64,000 bases of DNA, taken from Oscillospiraceae bacterium MB24-C1. GTDB taxonomy: Bacteria > Bacillota > Clostridia > Oscillospirales > Ruminococcaceae. The stretch lies in the NCBI GenBank assembly GCA_030913685.1, contig CP133187.1:1513501-1577500 (forward strand), in the 5' to 3' direction. Below are positions 1 through 8,501 of the stretch, piece after piece. The notes under the pieces are model-generated. The model searched no databases. It was not told the origin of the DNA and saw nothing but the letters and a program-made list of their open reading frames with translations. Within the stretch, counting starts at the first letter, position 1. The number at the start of each line of letters is the position of its first letter. The translations under genes and the position numbers were made by a program.

Positions 1-1142
1 CCATCGTAAACAACAAAGGAAAATTTGCGCTGCATCTTTTGCCGTCGGGTGTCTGCTATGAGCATGTCACCAACGTCATCGGCCACGGTGTTGCCTTTGA
101 CCTCGCCAAGTTTTTTAAAGAGTATGACGCGCTGCTTGAAATGGGCATTAAGCCTAATATTCTGGTCTCTGACCGCGCGCAGCTTCTGATGCCGTTTCAC
201 GCACAATTTGACACCCTTGAGGAAGAGCGTCTTGGCGCTAATAGCTTTGGTTCTACTAAATCAGGTATTGCACCGTTTTATTCCGACAAGTATCTTAAGG
301 TGGGCTTTCAGGTTTGTGAGCTATATGAGCCAGAGCGCCTGATGGCGCGCCTGACCGCGCTGTGTGACTATAAAAACCTGATTCTCGACGCGGTTTATCA
401 CCAGTCTCCGCTCGACCCCAAAGCGTTGTTTGATTATCTGCGCGGCTTTGCCGATCGGCTGGCCCCTATGGTAACCGATACCGCTAAATTTTTAAACCAG
501 GCTATTGCCGAAGGCAAGACTATTCTGATGGAAGGCCAGCTGGGTGCGCTGCGCGACCCCGATCACGGCATCTATCCGTTCACAACATCATCTTCACCGC
601 TTGCGGGCTTTTCAACCGTTGGCGCGGGTATTTCTCCTTGCGCCATCTCCAACGTTGTTACTGTTGTTAAGGCATATTCCTCCTGCGTGGGCGCGGGCGC
701 ATTCGTCTGCGAGCTTTCGGGCGACGAGGCGCACCAGCTACGTGAGGCTGGTAATGAATACGGCGTAACCACTGGCAGACCCCGTCGCGTCGGTTATCTT
801 GACCTTGTCGCGTCGCGCTATGGTTGTATGGTACAGGGCACCACTGATGTGGCGCTGACGTTAATTGACGTGCTGAGTTATCTGGATAAAATTCCGGTGG
901 TCACCGCCTATGAGATTGACGGTGAGATCACTACTGACTTCCCTTGCACACCCAAGCTTGACCGCGCAAAGCCAGTCTTTGAGGTGCTCGATGGGTGGAA
1001 GTGCGATATTATGGGCATCACCGAATATGAGCAGCTGCCCAAAAATGCACGCAAATATATTGAGTATGTTGAAAAGGCTCTCGGTTATCCCATCACCTAC
1101 GTTTCTACCGGCCCGGCACGCGAGCATATTATCTACCGCTGA
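1..1142 (+). CDS. purA: adenylosuccinate synthetase, 5' end cut by window edge
   Basis: PurA joins IMP and aspartate using GTP, the first committed step from IMP to AMP. The reading frame is open from base 3 to the stop at 1142, and the first visible codons (IVNNKGKFALHLLPSGV) match the family shortly after the N-terminal P-loop, so the start codon and GTP-binding loop lie outside the window and a TTG near base 39 is not the true start. Visible family marks are the DHGIYPF and TTGRPRR stretches; the segment EGQLGALRDPDHG resembles the clostridial branch of PurA rather than the enterobacterial one (my recollection of the family). A strong terminator follows directly. Confidence 0.95.
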   Translation, partial: IVNNKGKFALHLLPSGVCYEHVTNVIGHGVAFDLAKFFKEYDALLEMGIKPNILVSDRAQLLMPFHAQFDTLEEERLGANSFGSTKSGIAPFYSDKYLKVGFQVCELYEPERLMARLTALCDYKNLILDAVYHQSPLDPKALFDYLRGFADRLAPMVTDTAKFLNQAIAEGKTILMEGQLGALRDPDHGIYPFTTSSSPLAGFSTVGAGISPCAISNVVTVVKAYSSCVGAGAFVCELSGDEAHQLREAGNEYGVTTGRPRRVGYLDLVASRYGCMVQGTTDVALTLIDVLSYLDKIPVVTAYEIDGEITTDFPCTPKLDRAKPVFEVLDGWKCDIMGITEYEQLPKNARKYIEYVEKALGYPITYVSTGPAREHIIYR

Positions 1143-1154
1143 TCTAGATTGTCA

Positions 1155-1198
1155 AACAGCCGACAGTACCACTAAATGCGTACTGTCGGCTGTTTTTT
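1155..1198 (+). terminator. intrinsic terminator after purA
   Basis: Perfect 15-bp inverted repeat (arms 1155-1169 and 1180-1194, 10-nt loop) followed by a T run. It lies 13 bases after the purA stop. Confidence 0.92.
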
Positions 1199-1307
1199 AT
1201 AAGTTCTTCGGGCATATACGGCCAGCTGCTTTGATTCATAATTTATCGGCTATCCGAAAACTTGCACGCGTTAAGCGTCATTCCCGGGGTGGGAAAGCCC
1301 CCAAGAA

Positions 1308-2240
1308 TTACACCAACAGCGTATTTGCCACAACAGCGATAACCGGCAGTGCCACCAGTGATATCATCGTGGTGACTGCCACAAGACTGCTGGGGTATAA
1401 AACATCTTTGCCCAGAGAAGCGCTCAGCAAAATCACCGACACGGCTGTTGGGCAAGAAAAACAATATACCGCCGCGAGACAGGCTATCTCTGCCCCGACA
1501 AACCAGTCTGAAGCGCCTAATGCCACAACAATGGCAATGCCGGCCAGCGGTACGATGATAGTGCGCAGCAGAGCCGCCCAATACATGCGCAGACTTTTAA
1601 GGTCATCGAGCTTCAGGTCAGCTAAAAATACGCCGGTAATAATCATCGAAAGCGGTGTCGTCAGGCCGCCAAGCAACCGCACGGTGTCGATAACCGGGCC
1701 GGGAATCGGTATCTGAAAACCAAAGATGAGTAAGCCCAGTATTACCGATAGAATACACGGATTATATAGCAGCTTTTTGGGGTTGACGCTGCCGCCAAGC
1801 TCAAGAACACCCTGCGTCCAGTGAAACAACAAAAAGACTGAGACGAAAGCTGTGGCAAAAAATGTGCTTTCCTCGCCCAGTGTTGCCCGAATCAGCGGAA
1901 TAGCCATATAGGCAGCGTTGGCATATATGACCCCGAATCGCTCGGTGCGGCAGGCCTGTCCATCGCGGGTACAGATCAACAACCGAGAGGCCAAAATCGC
2001 CAACAAGTGTAGGAGGACGGCCAGCAAAAAGGTTAAGCCAAAACCCGCCAACAACTCATATTGCATGGGACGATAAAGCGATGAAAGCATAACGCTGGGC
2101 AGCGCAATATTAAGCAGAAAAGTGCTTAAGTAACGTGCAACGCTTTCAGTAAGAAGCCCCTTTTTGCTGCAAAAAACGCCCACCATAGTGAGCAAAAACA
2201 TAATTATGACCTGATGTGCTACAATAATTGCCGACTGCAT
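1308..2240 (-). CDS. AEC (auxin efflux carrier) family transporter
   Basis: A 310-residue, very hydrophobic protein with about ten membrane segments arranged as two halves around a charged middle, as in the AEC family of bacterial organic-acid/malonate-type carriers. Substrate cannot be read from sequence. I chose the ATG at 2240 (MQSAIIVAHQVIIMFLL) because GGAAGGGA stands a suitable distance upstream; the longer frame to 2291 would run backwards through a terminator-like hairpin. The gene sits downstream of dapF-dapL on the same strand, with that hairpin (2262-2319) just before its ribosome binding site, so expression may depend on read-through. Confident on family, not on substrate. Confidence 0.85.
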   Translation of the reverse strand: MQSAIIVAHQVIIMFLLTMVGVFCSKKGLLTESVARYLSTFLLNIALPSVMLSSLYRPMQYELLAGFGLTFLLAVLLHLLAILASRLLICTRDGQACRTERFGVIYANAAYMAIPLIRATLGEESTFFATAFVSVFLLFHWTQGVLELGGSVNPKKLLYNPCILSVILGLLIFGFQIPIPGPVIDTVRLLGGLTTPLSMIITGVFLADLKLDDLKSLRMYWAALLRTIIVPLAGIAIVVALGASDWFVGAEIACLAAVYCFSCPTAVSVILLSASLGKDVLYPSSLVAVTTMISLVALPVIAVVANTLLV

Positions 2241-2261
2241 GTTACAAAATTCCCTTCCACA

Positions 2262-2319
2262 AAAACAAAAACGGGACACTGCAGAATACACGGTGTTTGC
2301 GTATCCCGCAGCATCCCGT
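2262..2319 (-). terminator. terminator hairpin in front of the AEC gene (attenuator or dapL terminator)
   Basis: On the minus strand a long imperfect stem (arms about 2301-2319 and 2271-2289) opens with ACGGGA paired to TCCCGT, contains CTGC paired to GCAG, and ends in two T5 runs. Only some 20 bases separate its T tract from the AEC start codon, leaving no room for a promoter between them. Confidence 0.75.
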
Positions 2320-2439
2320 CATAACCATTGACAGGCTATAATAATCAATTTGGTGCCGGGCGTTGCAAGATATACTCTTCTCAAAAAGCAACACTATTCG
2401 GCGAACCATTTTGCCCGTTATAACAACCGCTTTTGGCTA

Positions 2440-3618
2440 TTATAACACGGCCTTTTTCATTCTTGCAATAGCTTCCTTCGTTCTTTCGCGGTCACCAAAG
2501 GCGGTCAGGCGGAAGTAGTGAACGCCATTCTGGCCAAAGCCCGCACCGGGGGTTCCCACGACATGTGCAGTTTCAAGCAGGTGGTCAAAGAACGCCCAGG
2601 AATCCATGCCGTTGGGGCACTCCATCCAGATGTAGGGGGAATTCTCGCCACCGACAAAGCGAATGCCCATCTCGCGCAGTCCGTCGCCAATAATCTTGGC
2701 ATTTTCGCGGTAATAATCGATGTTTGCTTTGATCTGCTTTCTGCCTTCGGGGGAGAATACCGCCGCCGCTGCGCGCTGGGTCACATAGGGGACGCCGTTG
2801 AACTTGGTCGTCTGACGGCGCAGCCACATCTTGTTCATCTTGCCGCCCAGCATCTCCATCGGTACAATGGTGTAGCCACAGCGGGTGCCGGTAAAGCCGG
2901 CAGTTTTTGAAAGGGAGCAGAATTCGATAGCACAGTCTCTGGCGCCCTCAACCTCAAAGATGCTGCGGGGCAGCGCGGGGTCGGAGACAAAGCACTCATA
3001 AGCTGCGTCAAAGAGTATGACGGCATTCTTCTGCTTGGCGTAGGCGATCCACTCCGCGAGCTGCGCGCGGTTATAGACTGATCCTGTGGGGTTGTTCGGG
3101 GAGCAGAGGTAAATAATATCTGCGTCAACAGCCGGGTCGGGCATCGCCAAAAATCCATTTTCTGACGTCGCATCCATCAGCTTGATACGACGACCCGCCA
3201 TGACGTTGGTGTCGACATAGACCGGATAAACCGGGTCGGGTACCAACACGGTGTTATCGGCATCAAACAGATCAAGAATATTACCAAGGTCGCTCTTTGC
3301 GCCATCGCTGATAAAAATTTCGTCCAGCGAGAGCGTAACCTTCATCTCCTCGGCGTAATAAGCAGCAATTGCTTCCTTGAGAAAATCATAGCCCTGCTCG
3401 GGGCCGTAGCCGCGAAAGTGCTCTTTATTCCCCATCTCGTCGGCAGCATTCTTCATGGCCTGTACCACAACTGGAGCCAGCGGCATCGTAACGTCACCAA
3501 TGCTCAGTTTGATGATGTCGGCATCGGGGTGTGCTGCGCTGTGTTCTCTGGCCTTGCGGGCAACGGTTGAAAAAAGATAGCTGTCCTTGAGGTTATCGTA
3601 GTTTACGTTTAGCTTCAT
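2440..3618 (-). CDS. dapL: LL-diaminopimelate aminotransferase
   Basis: PLP-dependent enzyme converting tetrahydrodipicolinate plus glutamate directly to LL-diaminopimelate, bypassing the succinylase, acetylase and dehydrogenase routes to lysine and peptidoglycan DAP. Length 392 residues is close to the family norm. Fold-type I aminotransferase marks: SPNNPTGS near 173-180, the YECF region near 207, and the Schiff-base lysine K238 in CSLSKTAGF, followed by the TRCGY motif. Start ATG at 3618 has AAAGGAGG upstream. It lies 128 bases downstream of dapF on the same strand, so the two consecutive pathway steps are probably one operon. Confidence 0.95.
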   Translation of the reverse strand: MKLNVNYDNLKDSYLFSTVARKAREHSAAHPDADIIKLSIGDVTMPLAPVVVQAMKNAADEMGNKEHFRGYGPEQGYDFLKEAIAAYYAEEMKVTLSLDEIFISDGAKSDLGNILDLFDADNTVLVPDPVYPVYVDTNVMAGRRIKLMDATSENGFLAMPDPAVDADIIYLCSPNNPTGSVYNRAQLAEWIAYAKQKNAVILFDAAYECFVSDPALPRSIFEVEGARDCAIEFCSLSKTAGFTGTRCGYTIVPMEMLGGKMNKMWLRRQTTKFNGVPYVTQRAAAAVFSPEGRKQIKANIDYYRENAKIIGDGLREMGIRFVGGENSPYIWMECPNGMDSWAFFDHLLETAHVVGTPGAGFGQNGVHYFRLTAFGDRERTKEAIARMKKAVL

Positions 3619-3746
3619 AGACTAAATCTGCCTCCTTTAAAATATGTATAGTTCTACCCGATACGAAAACCGATGTTCGCACTGCGGGTAGTTGATAGAA
3701 CGATAAATCACACCAGTGCTGACAATATTCAGCATTAAAGGCTGGT

Positions 3747-4595
3747 TTAAGCCAACACTTCTCCTTCAAAAACGACAGTTGCGGGGCCTGTCATCAGCAC
3801 CGTCTCGCCGGTGTAGCGGATCAAAAGATCACCTCCGCGCAGTTTTAAGGTAATATCGGTATCCATTTTGCAGTAACCACACAATACCGCCGCTACTGCC
3901 GTTGCGCAGGCACCAGTACCGCAGGCTAGCGTCTCGCCACTGCCGCGCTCCCATACACGCATTTTCAGGGTATGCTCGTCAATCACCTCGACAAACTCTG
4001 TGTTGACCTTTTCAGGGAAGATGGGGTCATTTTCGTAGGCAGGACCGATTTTTTCAAGATCGAGCGCATCGATATTCTCAGTAAAAATCACGCAATGTGG
4101 GTTGCCCATCGAAATACAGGTGAACTTTTGCAGTTTTCCGGCTAGCATATGCTCGACATTCACTGCTCGGTCGCCTTTTAGCTTAATCGGAATTTTCTCC
4201 GGCTCAAGAATCGGTGCACCCATATCCACCTGAACAGCAGTCACGACATCTTCCTCTACCGTCAGTGCCAGCGTTTTGATTCCGCTGAGCGTCTCCAGCG
4301 TCACGACCGGTTTTTTTGCTATACCTCGCTCATAAATGTATTTGCCGATGCAGCGCGTGCCGTTACCACACATTTTTCCCTCACTACCGTCGGCGTTAAA
4401 CATGCGCATTCGCGCATCGGCTTTATCCGAAGGACAAATCAGAATAACACCGTCGCCACCGACGCCGAAATGCCGGTCGGATAGGCGAATGCTTAAAGCC
4501 TCGGGGTTTTCTATTTGCTGCTCGAAACAGTTGAAGTAGATATAATCATTACCGCAGCCGTGCATCTTGGTAAATTTGAGCTTTTTTGTCTGCAT
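3747..4595 (-). CDS. dapF: diaminopimelate epimerase
   Basis: Racemises LL- to meso-diaminopimelate, the step after DapL, without cofactor by a two-cysteine mechanism. The protein is 282 residues from the ATG at 4595 (MQTKKLKFTKMHGCGNDY). Both catalytic cysteine signatures are present: GKMCGNGTRC in the N-terminal half and ETLACGTGACA in the C-terminal half. The open frame extends 28 codons further to 4679, but that part encodes the leader hairpin, and AGAAGGGAGA precedes 4595, so 4595 is the better start. A promoter at 4776-4804 and a terminator-like leader hairpin at 4627-4676 suggest attenuation control. Confidence 0.95.
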   Translation of the reverse strand: MQTKKLKFTKMHGCGNDYIYFNCFEQQIENPEALSIRLSDRHFGVGGDGVILICPSDKADARMRMFNADGSEGKMCGNGTRCIGKYIYERGIAKKPVVTLETLSGIKTLALTVEEDVVTAVQVDMGAPILEPEKIPIKLKGDRAVNVEHMLAGKLQKFTCISMGNPHCVIFTENIDALDLEKIGPAYENDPIFPEKVNTEFVEVIDEHTLKMRVWERGSGETLACGTGACATAVAAVLCGYCKMDTDITLKLRGGDLLIRYTGETVLMTGPATVVFEGEVLA

Positions 4596-4626
4596 GCTGT
4601 TCTCCCTTCTGTCCTGTGATACTGAT

Positions 4627-4676
4627 AAAAAAACGCCGGCAGAGCTTTTGAAAAGACAAAAACTCTCTTCCGACGC
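4627..4676 (-). promoter_or_regulatory. candidate attenuator hairpin in the dapF leader
   Basis: On the minus strand a stem of about 11 bp with one mismatch (arms near 4662-4676 and 4634-4645), extended inward by GTTTTTG against CAAAAGC, is followed by T7. It lies between the dapF promoter and its start codon, so it would end transcription before the gene unless an alternative structure forms. I could not recognise an L-box or T-box in the roughly 95-nt leader before it. Confidence 0.7.
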
Positions 4677-4775
4677 CATTGCCTGAAAAAACTAAAGAAA
4701 TTGTCCGATAAAAGCGGTTGTCTCAACGAAAAAACCGTTGGATATCCTGCTGATGTAAGAACTATTATTAAAGTT

Positions 4776-4804
4776 ATTATAGCATAACCGCTATTGTTCC
4801 GCAA
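4776..4804 (-). promoter_or_regulatory. promoter for dapF-dapL
   Basis: TTGCGG (4799-4804), 17-bp spacer, TATAAT (4776-4781) with an extended -10 TG. Transcription would start near 4769. Confidence 0.75.
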
Positions 4805-4860
4805 GTAAAACATTGCCTTTGTCAAGCCAAAATTCAGCTATCAAAACAATCGTACCGACT

Positions 4861-4894
4861 AAAAGGGCCACAGAGCACTTGCTCCGTGGCCCTT
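4861..4894 (-). terminator. terminator of the ilvB-ilvC operon
   Basis: Near-perfect 15-bp stem (arms about 4880-4894 and 4863-4877) with a tight loop and a T4 tail on the minus strand, 22 bases after the ilvC stop. Confidence 0.9.
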
Positions 4895-4915
4895 GAAAGG
4901 ACGCTGTATTCCAGC

Positions 4916-5914
<999 letters not shown>

Positions 5915-6004
5915 TTACCCTCCACTTATTCGTGTTTATAAATTATTTCAAATGCCGTCTCATAATTGCATTAGCATAAGCGGCGGCGCTTTTTTAAACT
6001 TAGC

Positions 6005-7678
6005 TCATCCCTCTTTAGGCGCTTGCCGGATAGCTTCCTTCACCGAAGCACCGCCCGGTATCATCGGCATAACCATCTCATCCTTTTCGATGAGGCAGTC
6101 GATAACACAAGGTCTGTCGGCAGCGATCGCCTCTTTAAAGCAGGTTTCAAATTCCGCAAGCGTCTCGGCGCGGAAGCCCTTGGCACCAAACGCGTCAGCT
6201 ACCGATGCAAAATCGGTCTTACGCTCTGGGTCAGTAGCCGAATAGCGATGGCCATAAAACAATGTCTGCCACTGTCGGACCATGCCCAACACCCGATTGT
6301 TCATTACAACGGTGATAATGGGCAGATCGTAGCTGACAGAAGTGCAAAGCTCATTGAGGTTCATGTGGAAGCACCCGTCTCCGGTAATATGCACCACCCG
6401 GCGTTGAGGAAACGCCACCTGTGCGCCGCAGGCCGCGCCGTAGCCAAATCCCATGGTGCCCAGTCCTCCTGAGGTGAGGAAGGAGCGTGGACGGGTGCGC
6501 TTGCAGTACTGCGCCGCCCACATCTGATGCTGGCCAACATCAGTGACGATAATAGCGTCTTCCCCTGCCATGTCACAAATCATCTCCATTATATCACTGG
6601 GACGGAGCGCGTCATTTAAAAACGCCGGTTTTTGATCCTGTGCGCGCCATTCATCAATCTGCGCCAGCCATTCGGGGTGTGCCTTTTCCTCTACCAACGG
6701 CAGCAGCTCGGTGAGCACCTCGCCAACATCGCCTGCGATAAAGTGATCAACCATGATATTCTTATTCATTTCGGAACAGTCGATGTCGATATGAATGATC
6801 TTGGCACCTGCAGCAAACTGCACCGGATTAGTCGCGACGCGGTCAGAAAACCTTGCCCCAATAACCACGAGCACGTCGGCATTGCTGACAGCCATCGCGC
6901 TTGAAATATTGCCGTGCATACCGATCATACCCATGTTCAGCGAATCTTCATGAGACAGCACGCCAGTGCCCATAATGGTGTGGCAAGCAGGCAGCGACGC
7001 CTTATGGATCAGCTCAAACAGCTTATCAGAACCGTTTGCGGCAATGACACCACCGCCGAAATGCACCATGGGACGCTTGGCGGAGTTGATCAGCCTGGCG
7101 GTCTCTTGGATGACCTTCGGATTGATGGGCATCGGCTTGTTACGCATATCCGGCACCGGCTCGTAAAACTCGCAAACGGCGGCGGTAACATCCTTCGGGA
7201 TATCGACCAGTACCGGCCCGGGACATCCCGACCCAGCGATGCGGAACGCCTCACGCAGGGTATGCGCCAGTTCGTCAACACTGCGCACCACCATGTTGTG
7301 CTTGGTGATCGGCATAGTGATTCCAGTGATGTAAATTTCCTGGAAGCTGTCGCGGCCAATCATTGAATTGGGTACATTCGCTGTAATTGCAACCATAGGG
7401 ATGGAATCCATAAACGCTGTGGCGATACCGGTAACCAGATTGGTGCTCCCGGGGCCTGAGGTCGCCATTACGACGCCGGTTTTTCCCGTAGCTCTGGCAT
7501 AGCCGTCTGCGGCGTGTGCCGCGCCCTGTTCGTGGGCAGTCATAATGTGCTTAATACTCGGTGTTTTAAAAAGTTCATCGTAAATATTTAGAATGGTCCC
7601 CCCCGGGTAACCGAATACCGTATCAACACCCTGCTCCTGTAAGACTTTTAAGACTATCTGAGAACCGTTAAGCTCCAT
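6005..7678 (-). CDS. ilvB: acetolactate synthase, large (catalytic) subunit
   Basis: ThDP-dependent enzyme joining two pyruvates, or pyruvate and 2-ketobutyrate, to open the branched-chain amino acid pathway. From the ATG at 7678 it has 557 residues, typical for the large subunit. Visible marks: the FGYPGGTILNIYDEL start, catalytic glutamate E50 in TAHEQGAAHAADGYAR, and the C-terminal GDG-to-NN ThDP/Mg motif. GGAAAGGGGG precedes 7678; the longer frame to 7723 would translate T-box terminator sequence. No regulatory subunit gene (ilvN) lies between it and ilvC. Biosynthetic IlvB rather than catabolic AlsS is favoured by the operon and the T-box. Confidence 0.94.
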   Translation of the reverse strand: MELNGSQIVLKVLQEQGVDTVFGYPGGTILNIYDELFKTPSIKHIMTAHEQGAAHAADGYARATGKTGVVMATSGPGSTNLVTGIATAFMDSIPMVAITANVPNSMIGRDSFQEIYITGITMPITKHNMVVRSVDELAHTLREAFRIAGSGCPGPVLVDIPKDVTAAVCEFYEPVPDMRNKPMPINPKVIQETARLINSAKRPMVHFGGGVIAANGSDKLFELIHKASLPACHTIMGTGVLSHEDSLNMGMIGMHGNISSAMAVSNADVLVVIGARFSDRVATNPVQFAAGAKIIHIDIDCSEMNKNIMVDHFIAGDVGEVLTELLPLVEEKAHPEWLAQIDEWRAQDQKPAFLNDALRPSDIMEMICDMAGEDAIIVTDVGQHQMWAAQYCKRTRPRSFLTSGGLGTMGFGYGAACGAQVAFPQRRVVHITGDGCFHMNLNELCTSVSYDLPIITVVMNNRVLGMVRQWQTLFYGHRYSATDPERKTDFASVADAFGAKGFRAETLAEFETCFKEAIAADRPCVIDCLIEKDEMVMPMIPGGASVKEAIRQAPKEG

Positions 7679-7711
7679 CTGATTTTCCCCCTTTCCACTT
7701 TTTGAAAAACT

Positions 7712-8025
7712 AAAAAAGCCCATGTCTCATGATTTTAGATAATCAAGAGACAAAGGCTAAAAGCGCTCTGCGGTACCACTCCAATTGCCGATACATTGCT
7801 GTACCAGCCACTCTGCGCATCTGTTCTCTAAAACAAATGCCGTGCACCATAACGTGTGCAAATCGTCCGAGCCTACTAAAATTAAGAATCTTCTATTCGG
7901 TCGGCCGCTCGGGGATGACCTTCACTTTGCTTTAAAACACCGCCTTGCACCACGTCGGCAGCTCTCTGAAGTTTTAAAAGCAGGCTACTGTTCCCGTCTT
8001 TGCGTTTGGATTATAAGATTGTTGT
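7712..8025 (-). promoter_or_regulatory. T-box leader controlling ilvB-ilvC (specifier probably GUC, valine)
   Basis: T-box RNAs bind uncharged tRNA and switch between terminator and antiterminator. The minus strand shows in order: stem I with a long pairing of GCTTTTAAAAC and GTTTTAAAGC, the AGAGAGC distal element, a specifier-loop side reading GAAG-GTC-A (GTC at 7917-7919), the conserved T-box GTGGTACCGC (7770-7779) with TGGT for tRNA acceptor pairing, and the terminator (arms 7742-7758 and 7717-7733, then T6). An alternative specifier is ATC (7914-7916, isoleucine), but GTC is followed by the expected purine. Confidence 0.93.
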
Positions 8026-8030
8026 TTTTA

Positions 8031-8058
8031 ATTATATCGTTTTGAGCTAAAATGTCAA
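8031..8058 (-). promoter_or_regulatory. promoter of the ilvB T-box transcript
   Basis: Consensus TTGACA (8053-8058), 16-bp spacer, TATAAT (8031-8036). Start of transcription near 8025. Confidence 0.85.
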
Positions 8059-8446
8059 TTGTACGTTACGTATAATTTTAAAGTCAAAATCCACATCTTT
8101 TAGGGTATTAGCAACACATCAGACAACTTTTAAAACCCGTCATGACACTAAAATTGCTATGTCTTTTGAACATATCTGAAAACAGCGACCTCTGTAGTAT
8201 GCCGTATACATACTATTTAATAGTTGAAGCGTCGTTGATTGAGGCGCCATGCCCATTAAAAACAACTTGTCGAAAACGTCTTTGCTTCGCTCAAACATTT
8301 ATGTCTAACTTGCAAAATAAGTGATTTGCCCTGCCGACTGTAGGCGAACGATCCGGTACACTTTGTGCTCTCAATGCAAAAGTGGGGTTCACCACCCCCA
8401 CCCACACTTTTCCCCGTTATTCTGCTTTGCTCAATTCCCTTTGTTA
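8059..8446. other. intergenic stretch without a supported gene
   Basis: No convincing ORF or RNA was seen on either strand. A 70-codon frame on the minus strand starts inside the 8447-8489 hairpin and has no ribosome binding site. Bases about 8325-8390 (minus) resemble stretches near 22911-22980 (minus) and 30625-30700 (plus); see the repeat entries. Confidence 0.6.
8325..8390 (-). repeat. diverged intergenic repeat, copy 1
   Basis: Minus strand reads CCCACTTTTGCATTGAGA, then CACAAAGTG, a GGATC block and TTCGCC. The order matches copy 2 at 22911-22980, with roughly four in five bases equal over the first 27, counted by eye. Similarity falls off after that. Confidence 0.45.
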
Positions 8447-8489
8447 ATAGTCTGAGCCCCGGAACCAAAGATCCCGGGGCTCAGACTAT
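8447..8489. terminator. 16-bp perfect inverted repeat after the flavoprotein gene
   Basis: Arms 8447-8462 and 8474-8489 pair perfectly around an 11-nt loop, 12 bases beyond the stop of the flavoprotein gene. There is no T run on either strand, so it is either an mRNA-end-stabilising hairpin or a terminator without a U tract. Confidence 0.6.
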
Positions 8490-8501
8490 ATAAGCTTGAG
8501 G

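Noticed and set aside
8256-8468. 70-codon minus-strand frame after the flavoprotein gene
   Set aside because: Starts inside a perfect hairpin without Shine-Dalgarno; kept only as part of the repeat observation.
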